NCBI GenBank assembly: GCA_013339895.1
Contig: JABACO010000004.1
Span: forward strand, 10,123,683-10,187,682
DNA from: Ephydatia muelleri
Lineage: Eukaryota > Porifera > Demospongiae > Spongillida > Spongillidae
Length of the DNA stretch: 64,000 bases
Direction: 5' to 3'
Positions within the stretch are counted from its first letter, which is position 1, and every line of letters begins with the position of its first letter. The notes under the pieces were generated by a model. It had not been told where the DNA came from. It did not search any database and saw nothing but the letters and a program-made list of their open reading frames with translations. Made by a program: the position numbers and the translations under genes. This document shows positions 32,335 through 43,450 of the stretch, piece after piece.

Positions 32335-35300
32335 CATAGGCGGCGGAGACGGGGGGGCTAGGGGGCTATTGCCCCCCCCCCCCCCCCCACTTTGCCATAG
32401 GGGGGTCGGAAGTATCATTCAGCCCCCCCACTGGCCCCCAGATTTTACAGTACAGACGGTACAGGCAGGTATACCGGTATAAAGGAGTTACTGCTACGCT
32501 ACTCTATTTTATTACATACGAGTGACAGTCAGTGATCGTTAAGTTCTGTGAGACCATCACACTTCAGTACCACTTGCGGCACGAGTTTGATTCTAATTAA
32601 CGATACCGTCCACCGGCACGTGAAGTAAACTTGACGCTTGTTGCAGTCCGTCATATCTCATTCCGCAATCGTCTATCCATCCTCAGCTAGTTAGTTTTAC
32701 TATCAATTTATCATCTGAAGTTACGTTTATCTGTTGAAGTAAACCTGAACGCTTGCTGCAGTGCGTCATATCGGTAATCCGTAATCGTCTGGGTCAAACG
32801 GTATTCATCAGCTAGTTCGTTTTAATCGATCACCTGAAATTATAGCTACTCTGCATAATAATAACGATAGCCGTTTGAGCACTGCAGAGGGTCAAAGGCC
32901 GGGCCACCGCCAGAGCCAAACGTAGTTGACGCGATTATTAAAATATACTAATCAGTACTGTAACAGAGAAAGAGATTTACTCCTGAAGAGAGATGAAACG
33001 TCAGGCTCATTCTTTTCTAAGAAAGCTTGTAAAGGTAATCCACTATCATGATATCCGTAATCCCTCAACACCATTACTCCTTTAATGTTTCTAGGTATTA
33101 ACAGCAAGGGTGCAGATGATTCATCGTCATCCAACAACGTGCTTGCAGGTATTAAAATTGTACCATTTACCCATGCTGATGTGATTAATTCTTGTATTAT
33201 CCAAGAAAGCGATGCTGACAAAGCTTTAACCAAGGTGTGCCATGATCAGGACCAACCAGGTATGACTTTTATATTTTTAATATGTATACACACTAATTTA
33301 AGTTGCCTATATTGCATGGACACGCAACCCTCAACATTAACCAAGGTCCCTCACATGAGCATAATCTTTGTGAGGCACTAACTGTTTTGGCATGCAGTAG
33401 TACAAAATTCATCTCTCCACCTTTACCATCAATATCATCAACGAATATTGAAAGTCTAACAAGGTATCAAGTAGAGGTTGATTATCAGCTGTGCATGTGA
33501 TGTGCATATTTAATGATCCCTATACATGTAGCCCTATTGATGATAGTACAACAGATATCCCAATATGTGCAGCAGAATGCTGTGGACAGAAGGAAGCACC
33601 TCACCATTCTCAAGGTTTTGTTAGAAACAAAGCAAAAGTTAGGGGAGAAAAATGGATATCGATCTTTTTCGTGGTACAAGGATTATCCTTGGCTCACATT
33701 ATGCATTACAACCAAGAAGGCATTTTGCTTCTATTGCAGACTCTATTATGAACAAAAAGAATTATGTTTAAGCAAAAACATAGAACTTGCATTCATCAGA
33801 AATGGTTTTAGTATTTGGAAAAAGGCTATCCAAAGATTTGATGCACATCAAAGAAGTGCTGGTCATAAGGAATCCATTTTCAAATTTAGCAGGCGGTTAG
33901 CTCCTGGTATTAATGAGCAAATTAACACTGAATTAAAAAAATTACAACAGATGAGAAGGTCAATGCTTTTAAAACAATTATCATCTCTCAGAATGTTGTT
34001 AAGACAAGGACTAGCAATAAGAGGTCATGATAGGTTTGATGGAAATTTGGAACAGTTATTGCAACTAAGATCTGAAGATGATAAAGATTTAAAGATATGG
34101 TCTGAATATCTATCTCATGACATTGTAAATGAATGCATTTCATTATTGGGAAATACATTACTCAGGGAGCTATTGTGTTCTATACGTGAAACTAGTATAT
34201 TTTCCATAATGGCTGATGAAACTAGGGATATTAGTAACCAAGAACAACTTAGTATTAGCATTCGTTGGATTGATTCAGAGTTTTCAATCCATGAAGATCT
34301 CATTGGAATGGTCCATGTTGAAAAAAACTGATGCAAATTCAATCAGTACTGCAATCAAAGATGTTTTAGTACGCTGTTCCTTGTCTATTTCACAGTGCAG
34401 AGGTCAGGGGTATGATGGTTGTTCAGTGATGATGGGACATTTAACTGGGGTTGCTACACAGCTGAGGCAGATAGAACCAGCAGCACTTCAGGTGCACTGT
34501 TTTGCACATTCTCTGAACCTTTGTTTGCAAGATGCAGCAAAGTTATGTACTATTGTTAGAGACTGTCTGGGTTTAGTAGGTGAAATGCTTCAATTAATAC
34601 TATACTCTCCAAAGCATTCTCTTGTGTGTGATAAATGCCAAAAGGAATTCCTGAAGCGCCAAGGCTTAGACCTTTGTGTCCTACACGATGGACATTCGTA
34701 CATCTGCTTTGGACTCAATTCTGAAGAATTATGAAACTTTAATTCATGCATTTAGAGATGTGAACACTACTAGCCATGATGATTATGGCCGACGATCTGG
34801 AAGAGTTATGACACAGCTTGAATTATTTCAAACATACTTTGGTTTCAGGTTAAGCCATCTTGTTTTTGCTATAACAGAAGAAGTGTCATTATTTCTTCAA
34901 AGCAAAACTGTCATATTGCAGGATGCTGTAGGACAAGTGAATGTGGCACGTAGATGCTTGGAGAGACAGTGCACAGATGAGGCATACAATTTGTTTTATC
35001 AAAACTGCCTAAATGATTCAAACACCTTAACAAATCCTCCATGTCTCCCTCATGCTAGGCGGCCACCAAGAAGGATAGATAGTGACAGTGAACCTCATAT
35101 ATTTGAAACTCCTCTAGAATACTATAGGAAGATATACTTTGAAGTCATTGATGTTGTAGTAAATGAATTAGTGAGAAGATTTGACCAAGCATCCCTCAAG
35201 ATACCACTGGCAATTGAAAGACTTCTTCTACAAGCTGCTAATTGGGACATACCTGGTTCAATAGAAATTGACAAAGACCTGCTTAAATTTTATGAAAGGG

Positions 35301-35920
35301 ATCTAGATGCTTTTAAATTATCAAGGCAGTTGAACATGCTTCCAGATCTTGTTAAGGAACTGAAATCAACACCCGCATTCATTCACCTTAAAAGTGTTAG
35401 TAGTATCTCAACGATAGCTGAATTACTAACATCTTCGCCATTAACACTAGGTGTATTTTCCGAAGTGGTAAAGTTATTAAAAATCTTCATGATTATTCTG
35501 ATAACAACTGCTACTGCAGAAAGGTCATTTTCAGCCTTAAGAAGGTTGGAAACCTACTTGAGATCAACTGTGACTCAAAGCAGACTGAATAACATTCTTT
35601 TACTCCATTGTCACAAGGAATGACTGATGCAATAGATTTGACCGCCATAGCCAAAGATTTCATTGCAGCTAATGAGAAGAGGAAAACATTTTTTGGAGTA
35701 TTCCCGTAATTGATATGTGTAACAGTCGTTAAAATGCTTTCTGCGTGCATTTAATAGCCGATATCGAGGGCGCATGCTGTTTTGAAAGCGCGCAGCATTT
35801 AGTTGGAGGAGAAAAAAAATCGACAACGAGAAATAAATTAAGGGCCTCCCCCCCCCAGTTTTATATTCGCGGCCACTACTATTCCGCCTTCCCAGGTTTA
35901 TTGACCTTCCGCCGCCTATG
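32335..35920 (+). mobile_element. hAT-superfamily DNA transposon, complete ends
   Basis: The element starts CATAGGCGGCGGA (32335-32347) and ends with the exact reverse complement (35908-35920), giving 13-bp perfect inverted repeats. It is flanked on both sides by GAAGC (32330-32334 and 35921-35925). Total length is 3586 bp. Most hAT elements make 8-bp duplications, but lineages with 5 bp (called hAT5 in Repbase) are known and fit here. Both ends carry a C/G homopolymer just inside. The transposase inside is frameshifted, so the copy is dead but could still be mobilised in trans if its ends are intact. Confidence 0.9.
33085..35623 (+). pseudogene. hAT transposase, frameshifted
   Basis: Frame pieces 33513-34331, about 34300-34734 and 34676-35623 together give a hAT transposase of the zinc-finger MYM/DUF4371 kind. 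A TTF-type zinc finger (YPWLTLCITTKKAFCFYC to FDAHQRSAGHKES) comes first, then the catalytic-core motif SIMADETRDISNQEQ and the CRGQGYDGCSVMMGH region. LCPTRW follows in a third frame near 34680. The last part is the C-terminal dimerisation domain (TATAERSFSALRRLETYLRS, then NILLLHCH). Frame changes occur in the A-run at about 34320 and around 34665 and 34697. An upstream frame (33085-33255) may be an N-terminal exon. Confidence 0.88.
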
Positions 35921-35925
35921 GAAGC

Positions 35926-36780
35926 GGGCCAGGATTGAACGTGTGTTGGCTGATCAAAGACGTAGACAGGCTGAGGCGCAGCTATAAAGCTCAGTTGCCA
36001 CCCACGGCTGTTTCTGTCCATTGAAAAATCGACACTAGGCACGCGCCCACTGTGGAGGACTGTGGGGTCCTCCTTGTACATATGCAAGGTCAATAGCCGG
36101 AATACCCTGAGTCGAGGTGTTGATTAATTCCATTCACTGGAGGCCCAACACCGTCGAACCGCGCTGAAGTTAGCCTAACATTCCACAGCCTATCATTCGT
36201 AATTCGTTTAACACTTGAGGTGCTAACTTTTGCTCAAGTGGCTGTATGACGTCTCCGCTGAGCGTATCGTGTACTGCAATTTTTAATGGTTTGATGATTA
36301 GCGGCCAGCCTGGCAGGCACAGAATTGGCACAATTGGAGTAACGAAACTTGTAAAGTATTATACTGCACTTGCACTTGCTGTATTGCTACGTGTTTGCAT
36401 GTTGTATGTATTGATTATACTTGCTGTTTAAAGTAATAACATAATAAAAATGTATTTGAGCAAGCTGGTCCAGCCAGCCAACCAACATGGTTATTTACTA
36501 ACACCATACATTATGATTAATCATGTAAACAGAAAACAGTTGGTAGTGTGTGATTAAGGAAGTGTTTTATTGCTTTCTTTCTCTCAAGGTTAAATGTATC
36601 CATCAGTAGAGCTACGACAATCTGGAAATGTATAGAATTTACACATTGTGATGTATGTTCTATTTTCTACCATTGATACATTAACTCACCTCTGGCCGAA
36701 CTACACACTTGTTTAATAAAGACAACAACAGTGCAGTCTGTTTTTTTACATCACAGTCAAGTTCTTGAAGAAAGTAAAAC
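35926..36780. other. No gene recognised
   Basis: Sequence after the hAT insertion; short frames only. Confidence 0.35.
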
Positions 36781-37060
36781 ACTTCTAATACCTGTAAATG
36801 GGAGGAATTATGTAAAAAGACTTTCCCCATCTCAGTGCAAATATGTCATTTGGATCAGGTGCATTCCTAAAATCTGGCACTAGAAAATCTTGGGGAACAC
36901 CAGCATTGAGATCATCATCAGTGTCACTGTTGCAATCAGCGTCATTTTCAGCTTCTAACTGTCATCCTCATCATCAGCTGCATCAATATCAGATCCCAAA
37001 CTTTCAGCATTGGACTCTACAAAGACTGAGGTGAAGAGTGACATGACAGCACAGGTTGAA
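36781..37060 (-). pseudogene. Acidic exon relic on minus strand
   Basis: On the minus strand SNAESLGSDIDAADDEDDS is followed, after a stop or one-base shift, by EAENDADCNSDTDDDLNAG and VPDFRNAPDPNDIF. An apparent splice donor follows near 36790. It is probably the acidic linker of the transposase-like protein whose N-terminal parts lie at 37209-37565 and 38869-39156. Confidence 0.35.
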
Positions 37061-37208
37061 AAGTCTCACCTTGATTTTGCTTTGCACAAATTGTGTGTTC
37101 TGCCTGAGGCAATTTCACTTCTTCATTATGATCCTGTGTACATAAGAGGCATATTTGAGATTAAACACATTGCATTGTCCATTATAAATATACTGCTGCT
37201 TTTCTCCA

Positions 37209-37565
37209 CTATGTATGTAGGTCTTTGATAAAGCTGTCCTGGTTTATCCATAGCACCACAGTGACAACGCAGGTTTGGAATGTACAATATCCATATGCTT
37301 TAAAAATAACAGGAATATTTTTTTGTGAATTACATTGTTTGAGCCAATGTCTCTTAAATGCAAAACAGCAGCACTTATTTAAACTCGAAAAACCATGTGC
37401 CATTGCATGAACCCAAGAAGGATTCATTCTGCCACTGCAAGTAAGGAGATCCCACTGTGCCTTTGATATGCAAAATAGCCCATGCGTCTCAAGATTCTTT
37501 GTAAATTCACTGCCAACAGGTGTATAATTTGAATCAGTCAGATATTCTGTTGTTTGTTGCAACAC
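37209..37565 (-). pseudogene. Transposase-like N-terminal fragment
   Basis: A 119-codon minus frame with ISKAQWDLLTCSGRMNPSWV, LNKCCCFAFKRHWL and FKAYGYCTFQTC. A 'K.W' segment, a 'CC..FKRH' segment and a cysteine-containing beta strand in this order are, from memory, found near the start of several invertebrate DNA-transposon proteins. No catalytic domain follows in the window. The assignment is weak. Confidence 0.35.
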
Positions 37566-38400
37566 AAAGCATTCCTAAACTTGATAGAAATACACTTGGC
37601 CGCTAAAATCACTGCTAGGTTATGGCCTCAACAATATATCTGAGATGAATAATTTAATGCATAGATTATACAGTGCATACACAGGGGCATGCAAATATTC
37701 AAGACATCAACTGAACTATTAAATGGCAAAGAATATTGCTCATTCATATGCATACATTATTAGAAAGCATGTAGAATTTAATCTTCATTTGTGCATAACA
37801 ATAGTAAGTATGAGATACTTCATCCAGTTTTATAGCGATGCAATATTTGTATTTGCATATAGGGCAAGCAATAGACTAAAATTTGACATTTTTTGCATTA
37901 ATTATTCGATCCCAAGCTACAAGTGATTGTACCTCTTGTTGTAATGTGTGACCACAGACAATTTCATGTGATGAATCATTTGCAAAAGTGCTTGTAGATG
38001 AGCAGCAGTACACACCATATACCTCTGACCTTCATTGTAAAATGGAGTAGCAATGTGATGTTCAGTACAAAGTTAGCATTTGTAAACCTCCACTTTCCTC
38101 TTCAGATACTCCAACACAACAGCCATGATACCATTCCCCACAGAAGTCACATCCGATCATGAACCTAGTTTAAGATTATCATATGACTTTCTTAATAAAG
38201 GCACTATAATTCAATTACTTTGAAGGTTTTCGGCATATGCAATACACCAGAACTTGAGACTCATCCTTCACTGGGACAGATCTGCAATAAATTATTATTA
38301 TTATTATTATATACGTGTACACATGTTATGGCATATGCAAATCTAACCTCGCCTCCTCTGCACAGACGTGATACTGGTCAAGTAATTCAACCTCACACAA
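37566..38400. other. No gene recognised
   Basis: A/T-rich stretch with an ATT trinucleotide run near 38293. It may be introns of the minus-strand relic. Confidence 0.3.
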
Positions 38401-38419
38401 TGTAATGTTCTACTATGAA

Positions 38420-38863
38420 TCAGACTTCATAACTGCTTACCGTGTCCTCCACTTGTACCTCCCCCATCTCATCCTTCACCTCCTCACTAGTAACCTCATC
38501 CTCCAACTTCTGACTGTCCTCCACATCACTAGCCATCATGTCCTCCACCTCCTCAGTGGCCATCATGTCCTCCACCCTCTCACTAGCCATCCTGTCCTCC
38601 ACCCTCTCACTAGCCATCCTGTCCTCCACCCTCTCACTAGCCATCCTGTCCTCCACCCTAGCCATCCTGTCCTCCACCTCCTCAGTAGCCAGTTCATCCT
38701 CTACCTGCTCATTACACACCACAAGCTCATAAGACATCACATGCTCCACCTGCTCATTAGCCATCTCATTTTCATTCTGCCTGTCTACACCAGCCACCAT
38801 ATACTCCTTAAGTATAATAGATTCTTCATAATCTCCACTTTCTGCAACACTATCATGCTGCAA
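38420..38863 (-). CDS. Acidic repeat ORF (VEDRMASER units)
   Basis: A 147-codon minus frame whose middle is a tandem 9-residue repeat, VEDRMASER, encoded by a 27-bp unit (about 38530-38700), flanked by diverged units (VEDMMATEE, VEDELATEE). The protein is highly acidic and presumably disordered. Units change while the frame stays open, which fits expansion in a coding exon. It may be the linker of the protein that starts at 39156. No known family. Confidence 0.35.
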   Translation of the reverse strand: MQHDSVAESGDYEESIILKEYMVAGVDRQNENEMANEQVEHVMSYELVVCNEQVEDELATEEVEDRMARVEDRMASERVEDRMASERVEDRMASERVEDMMATEEVEDMMASDVEDSQKLEDEVTSEEVKDEMGEVQVEDTVSSYEV

Positions 38864-38868
38864 GTCAT

Positions 38869-39156
38869 CTAAACTAAATGCAGGTAACTATGCATGCTGT
38901 ACCAGTCATTTGCATCATAATTACCGACAGATGTACACACATTGCCTCTGTTGGTCTTCCAACATTTGTACACCGCTAAAACATACTTAGAAAATGGCTT
39001 GTTGCAGTTCGACAAAGCTGAAGCAATTGAAAACCAGTACCCCTTGGGGGCACTTCTTGATGCATCAGGAGGAGGCCAGCCCCTCTCCCTAAGAATAGCA
39101 GCAAGTCTTCTTGATATCAATGTTGTATTTCTTTTTTCCCTGCAACAAATATGCAC
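38869..39156 (-). CDS. Minus-strand exon with conserved-looking domain, family unknown
   Basis: A 95-codon minus frame reading RRLAAILRERGWPPPDASRS, FSIASALSNCNKPF and KYVLAVYKCWKTNRGNV. The mix of Trp, Cys and basic residues looks like a small DNA-binding domain. It is followed on the same strand by the acidic repeat frame at 38863, so the two may be successive exons. I cannot name it; given its surroundings it is likely transposon-derived. Confidence 0.35.
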   Translation of the reverse strand: MHICCREKRNTTLISRRLAAILRERGWPPPDASRSAPKGYWFSIASALSNCNKPFSKYVLAVYKCWKTNRGNVCTSVGNYDANDWYSMHSYLHLV

Positions 39157-39679
39157 AAAGAATATACAAACTAGTAAACATACTATGACTTCAAAGACAG
39201 ATTGTATTGCAAGCGGATTTATTTTATCCCTTATATATTCGAAAAGAACATACTAGATTAACCATCGATCAAAATAGAACAATTTGTCAACTAAATGTGA
39301 TAAAAATGGGAGTCCATTATAGAGTACACAGGAATCCATGCAGAAGAATGAATGCACTCACAAATAAAAATTAAACAATGATGAGGTCAGTCAATGATTG
39401 TTATCAGCAAAACAGGATATATCCTCCAGATCAAAGTTGAAAAAGGATGACAAAGCTTTTGGTGTACATGTGTGCACATGAGCACAGTGGACTGGAATAA
39501 GGAGACAAGGACTGGTGAGGCTTTATAGAAGCACTCAGATATGGCCACATGATGTCACTGCACTCACAGCATTATCCCAGGTCCTCTGCTTCTGATGACC
39601 AAAGTTGCCAAAGCCATGGTGTGTGTGTGTGTTTATGTGTGTGTACACAAGCGGAATGGACTGGCATAGGGAGCGATGG

Positions 39680-39715
39680 ACCAGAGATAATATATATATA
39701 TATATTATCTCTGGT
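39680..39715. repeat. Perfect 36-bp palindrome
   Basis: ACCAGAGATAATATATAT followed by its exact reverse complement. The arm CCAGAGATAATA recurs near 42999. Confidence 0.85.
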
Positions 39716-39957
39716 AAAACGATTCAGCATTTTGCAGGCCTATCTCAGGTGAAACTTCATCGGAGTCGACGAAACTGTTAGGACCAGAATATAATGATCT
39801 TCTTGGTGAATACCTGTCCATCAAAAGACTCGAGCAGTTGATTTTCAATGAATCATACTCGCAGCTGCCCATCCATGCGCAAGTGCATTTCGTCATAATT
39901 TTCAAATTTTTAATTTCACATCAGCTTTTATTTTTACCCTCGTACAAAACATGGAAG

Positions 39958-40170
39958 GACCAAATAAGCAATATAGATGCTGGATGTCAACAAGACTTAT
40001 CACGATCTGTCTATTACAGGCATATGCGACGAAATGGATGTTCCGCTTTGGTCAGAATGCCGACAAAGAAATGTCATACGACAAAGAATACTAATACGTC
40101 ACAAGAAAGAAATAACTTCAGCGTTGATATGGAAGAAGAGAGCAGCGATATGGATAAGGTAGAGATTTAA
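39958..40170 (+). pseudogene. CACTA-like zinc-finger N-terminus relic
   Basis: One frame reads CQQDLSRSVYYRHMRRNGCS and ends in an acidic tail (DMEEESSDMDK). It aligns by eye with CLTCAQFVSKATYYRH of the CACTA protein at 21407. The first Cys of the pair is in the neighbouring frame (QYRCW), so a frameshift lies near 39985. It suggests a second, older member of that transposon family. Confidence 0.45.
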
Positions 40171-40172
40171 AT

Positions 40173-40499
40173 ATGTATGGTGATAAAATTAATGCAGTAT
40201 CTTCATCAAACCATCATGCAATTCTTTCAAAGTGTTATGAAAGGTATTTAAATGACACAGAACTTACTGCTTTGTCGGCTGTGTATCACATACTATATCC
40301 CAATATAAACCAATTTGAGCAGCCAGTTTCTCGCCGACATTTGATTTGCAGTGATATTGAAATACCCCGAGAACTTTTTCAGCAAAATCAAAATCTCAAC
40401 GTTCTGCAGTGGTTATGGCATCCTGGTATGATTCTGATAGGAAAGTCAACCTGCACACTACTGCATCATACATATTTGGAATTGTGCAGTATTTCGTGA
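40173..40499 (+). other. Open frame after the zinc-finger relic
   Basis: A 108-codon frame (NHHAILSKCYERYLNDTELT and onward) of unknown family, immediately downstream of the CACTA-like relic. It may be a continuation of that element. Confidence 0.25.
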
Positions 40500-40659
40500 A
40501 GCATGCATATCGTATTGATGTTTCGGATGAACCCAGCATGAAATATACTGACCACTTGTTTGCTAACGTTACTTGACGGCAAAAGTCAGCAATACAATCA
40601 CGTTTGCAGTTGTGTCGTGTCACCATGCCCATCCCAGGCATAACGAAAAGTTAAATTCT

Positions 40660-40930
40660 TGGTTATACGCCTTAGGATATACAAAGCTTATCCAGGTTGA
40701 ATGCGGTCGTTATACGAAAAGTGTAAGCACGCAATCCACACCTCAGTGTATAACATGCGTAAGTAGACTGAAACGCTTGTTATACCTCTAGAGCAACGCG
40801 CGTTATACACCATAGTGGATAACACGTGTACTTACACAAGTTATACATCAAATGTATGCGCAGCATGTACACACACGCGTACAACACGTGTATAACGGGC
40901 GATACACCTTGTGGATAATTTCAATTTGGC
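40660..40930. repeat. GTTATAC-rich subterminal repeats
   Basis: At least eight GTTATAC/GTATAAC motifs in both orientations within 270 bp. The CACTA element at 19834-22560 has the same motif at both ends, so this is probably the end region of another member. Confidence 0.55.
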
Positions 40931-43180
40931 ATGGTGAATAATACACCAGCTTACGTTTAACAATGCACCATTGTTCGTGCTCCCCAATGCAGGCAGGTCT
41001 CAGCGTCCAAAGGGGACTATGTCCATTCCACATGCCATGCATTGCTGCAGCAGCCGAGTGGTCGGAACAATAAAGCCGTTCTGCGTGCTGGCTGCGCTTC
41101 GCAACGCTACTTATTGTCTTCTAGTTCTATACCATCCGTTCTTTTGTGATGTCACCAATGCCTCATGCCCTGGGATGGTCCTCTACTGAAATAGAGAACA
41201 AAAAGTAGTCAAACAATATACAATTATACGAGCGTAACAACTAACCAAGATAGTAATAATAGAGGTGAAAATATATACCAAATGTCGGGCGTTACAACTT
41301 CTTTTGGAATATTGTAACATACCTACATAACTTACTATTGCGAATCTGTTAAACGTATCACAGCAATTCAAGCGTCTGATTGCGTAGCATTGCGAATCAC
41401 GTAATTCAGGGAACCAACGGGTAGGTTACGAAACGAAAGTTTGCGGGTATCGCAAACCAATTATACGAGGGAAACGAGATCCGCATGTAATGTAAAAGGT
41501 GTACGTACATCATTAACGGGTTTATAGATTAATTTAAAACTGATTTGTGATCACGAGAGTTTTTGAAAAGCGTAAATGAGCGGGAAAAGACGATTCTGCT
41601 ACCACTGTAGTGAGTCAGTACGTGAGTAAATCAACCTATTTTGAGCACCAGAAAGAAGTAATCAGCAAAAGATCAAGCAACGATCAGACTGGCAACGACT
41701 GTCTTCAAAGGGGTATGTTTTTAAAAGAGAGTTTAGTTTACTGATCATGACTTTACAATGCGATCTTGATTCATCAAACGATGAGCCTGTATACACCAAC
41801 TATCACGTACCAAATCACCATCGTATCCATTGACATGTAGCAAATGCATGAGCATAAATAAAGGTTATCACTCCACACACTGTACCTTTTTCTTCTGTCA
41901 TGCTTTTCATCTTCACACAGCTGAAAATGGTGTGCTCATTGCCAAAACAAAGATGTGTTATCGTGTGGTATGTTGGGATTAGGATTAAATGCACTCCTCC
42001 TATCCCTTAATGCACCAAATTTAGATATTCTGCGAGTCTGATATTCCAGGTACATCCTTATCAATCTATACCTTCACTGCGCATCTCAACCTGAGGTGTT
42101 ACAGGTTTGTTTTTTTTCATTTAGAACACATGTGCATCCTCAGCTGGGGATAGGCATCTGAGAAGCTCGTAGAACATGATGCTTGCTAAGGTGCTGTTGA
42201 CACAGTTTGTATTGTGCTGTAATTCCTTCACTCATATTGTACGCAGCCACATCATATTGTACGCAGGCCGGCACTTGCACAAGTTGCACATACCTTATGT
42301 GCACATGCATGCATATGTAGGTGGTTTATGTGCTGATCGATGAATCTCAATCACGCCACTTATGTTGTCTGTCTCACACTAACAGTCAAGGTGTTGGAGC
42401 TGGCATAAATATGCAACCTGCCTTTCTGTCGTCAGCTGCCGATCTAGAGCCAGTCTTTATGTATAAGGGTGAGGTGTGTACAGGTAAGTTTGTTTTCATT
42501 CAAACCAAAGAGTATGTGAAGGTAAGGCGCAGTTAATAACTACTGAGAGGATCAACAGGGCATAAACCACTATCTAATGAGATTCATCACCAAATGAACT
42601 CATTAGCGGTGGGTTGTAGGGATCGCTAGGACACAAACACGTAGCACTATGAATGGGGCATATTTTCCCAATGTGGGATAGGCAAATTGTCACAATGTGT
42701 ACTTGCAATCTTCAATGAATAAAATTAAAATTGTGACGTAACAACGATTTCATTGTGCTAGCATCCTCCTCTTGCTACGGAAACCCAGAGGGCTGCATAC
42801 GAGAAGCGCGTGACCAACAAATCTGCAATGCTGCAGGTGAATAGTGGAAGGACCTTGCAGAAGATGCTATAAAAGAGCTAGAATGTTTAGCTGAACAAAT
42901 ACTGATGCGAGAGTTTTGGCTTGCAGGAGGAGGATGCAGTTTTGCTAGCTAGCCGGAAGTGTGAGAACGCGAGCCCGATATATATAATACGTACATCCTA
43001 CCAGAGATAATACATAGATCTGATCCTACTTTTTGTAATTACCGAATTAAAAAACTACGAAAGGGCGCAAAATATACACGCGGACTGTGGTAATTACCAT
43101 AAGCAGGATGTTGACGTAATTGGACGTAATTGGACAATGCAATCGATTAAATAGAGCTTGTCTCTCCCGGGAATCTCCGT
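40931..43180. other. No gene recognised upstream of RhoBTB copy D
   Basis: Only short frames. 42321-42536 is open for 71 codons without motifs, and 42840-42960 holds a protein-like run (AIKELECLAEQILMREFW) with no start. Homology to unit B begins at about 43030. Confidence 0.35.
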
Positions 43181-43269
43181 TATCTGAACTAAAAACAGAA
43201 GCCTATTAATTTTAGTCTTGTACCTCCTACATACAGTGTATATCATTTCCCGTTAGCCACCGTTAAGCG
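43181..43269 (+). promoter_or_regulatory. Leader / likely 5' UTR of RhoBTB copy D
   Basis: Sequence just before the start codon, continuing the leader shared with unit B (CTGAACTAAAAACAGAAG). The start context is TTAAGCGATGG, with G at +4. No TATA box is evident. Confidence 0.3.
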
Positions 43270-43450
43270 ATGGCTGAGCAAATTGTGAAGGTGGTGATAG
43301 TAGGCGATTCCGTTGTGGGAAAGACTCAATTTGTCAAAACGTGGATGACAAACGTATTCCCTAAAGAATGCGACCCAACTGTAATCGACGAGTATCACGC
43401 CAATATGGTGGTAGACGGTACACCCGTTTCACTATTACTTTGGGACACAG
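43270..43450 (+). CDS. RhoBTB D exon 1: P-loop and switch I
   Basis: Starts at the only sensible ATG. Encodes the P-loop GDSVVGKT (residues 12-19), switch I with the Mg-binding Thr in CDPTVIDEY (Thr37, equal to Rac1 Thr35), and the start of the DxxG motif (WDT). It ends in phase 1 at GTAAAC; the intron is 57 bp. Confidence 0.92.

Noticed and set aside
32370..32389. C-homopolymer inside the hAT left end as a possible assembly error
   Set aside because: A similar run occurs just inside the right end (35848-35857), so it is likely a genuine subterminal feature.
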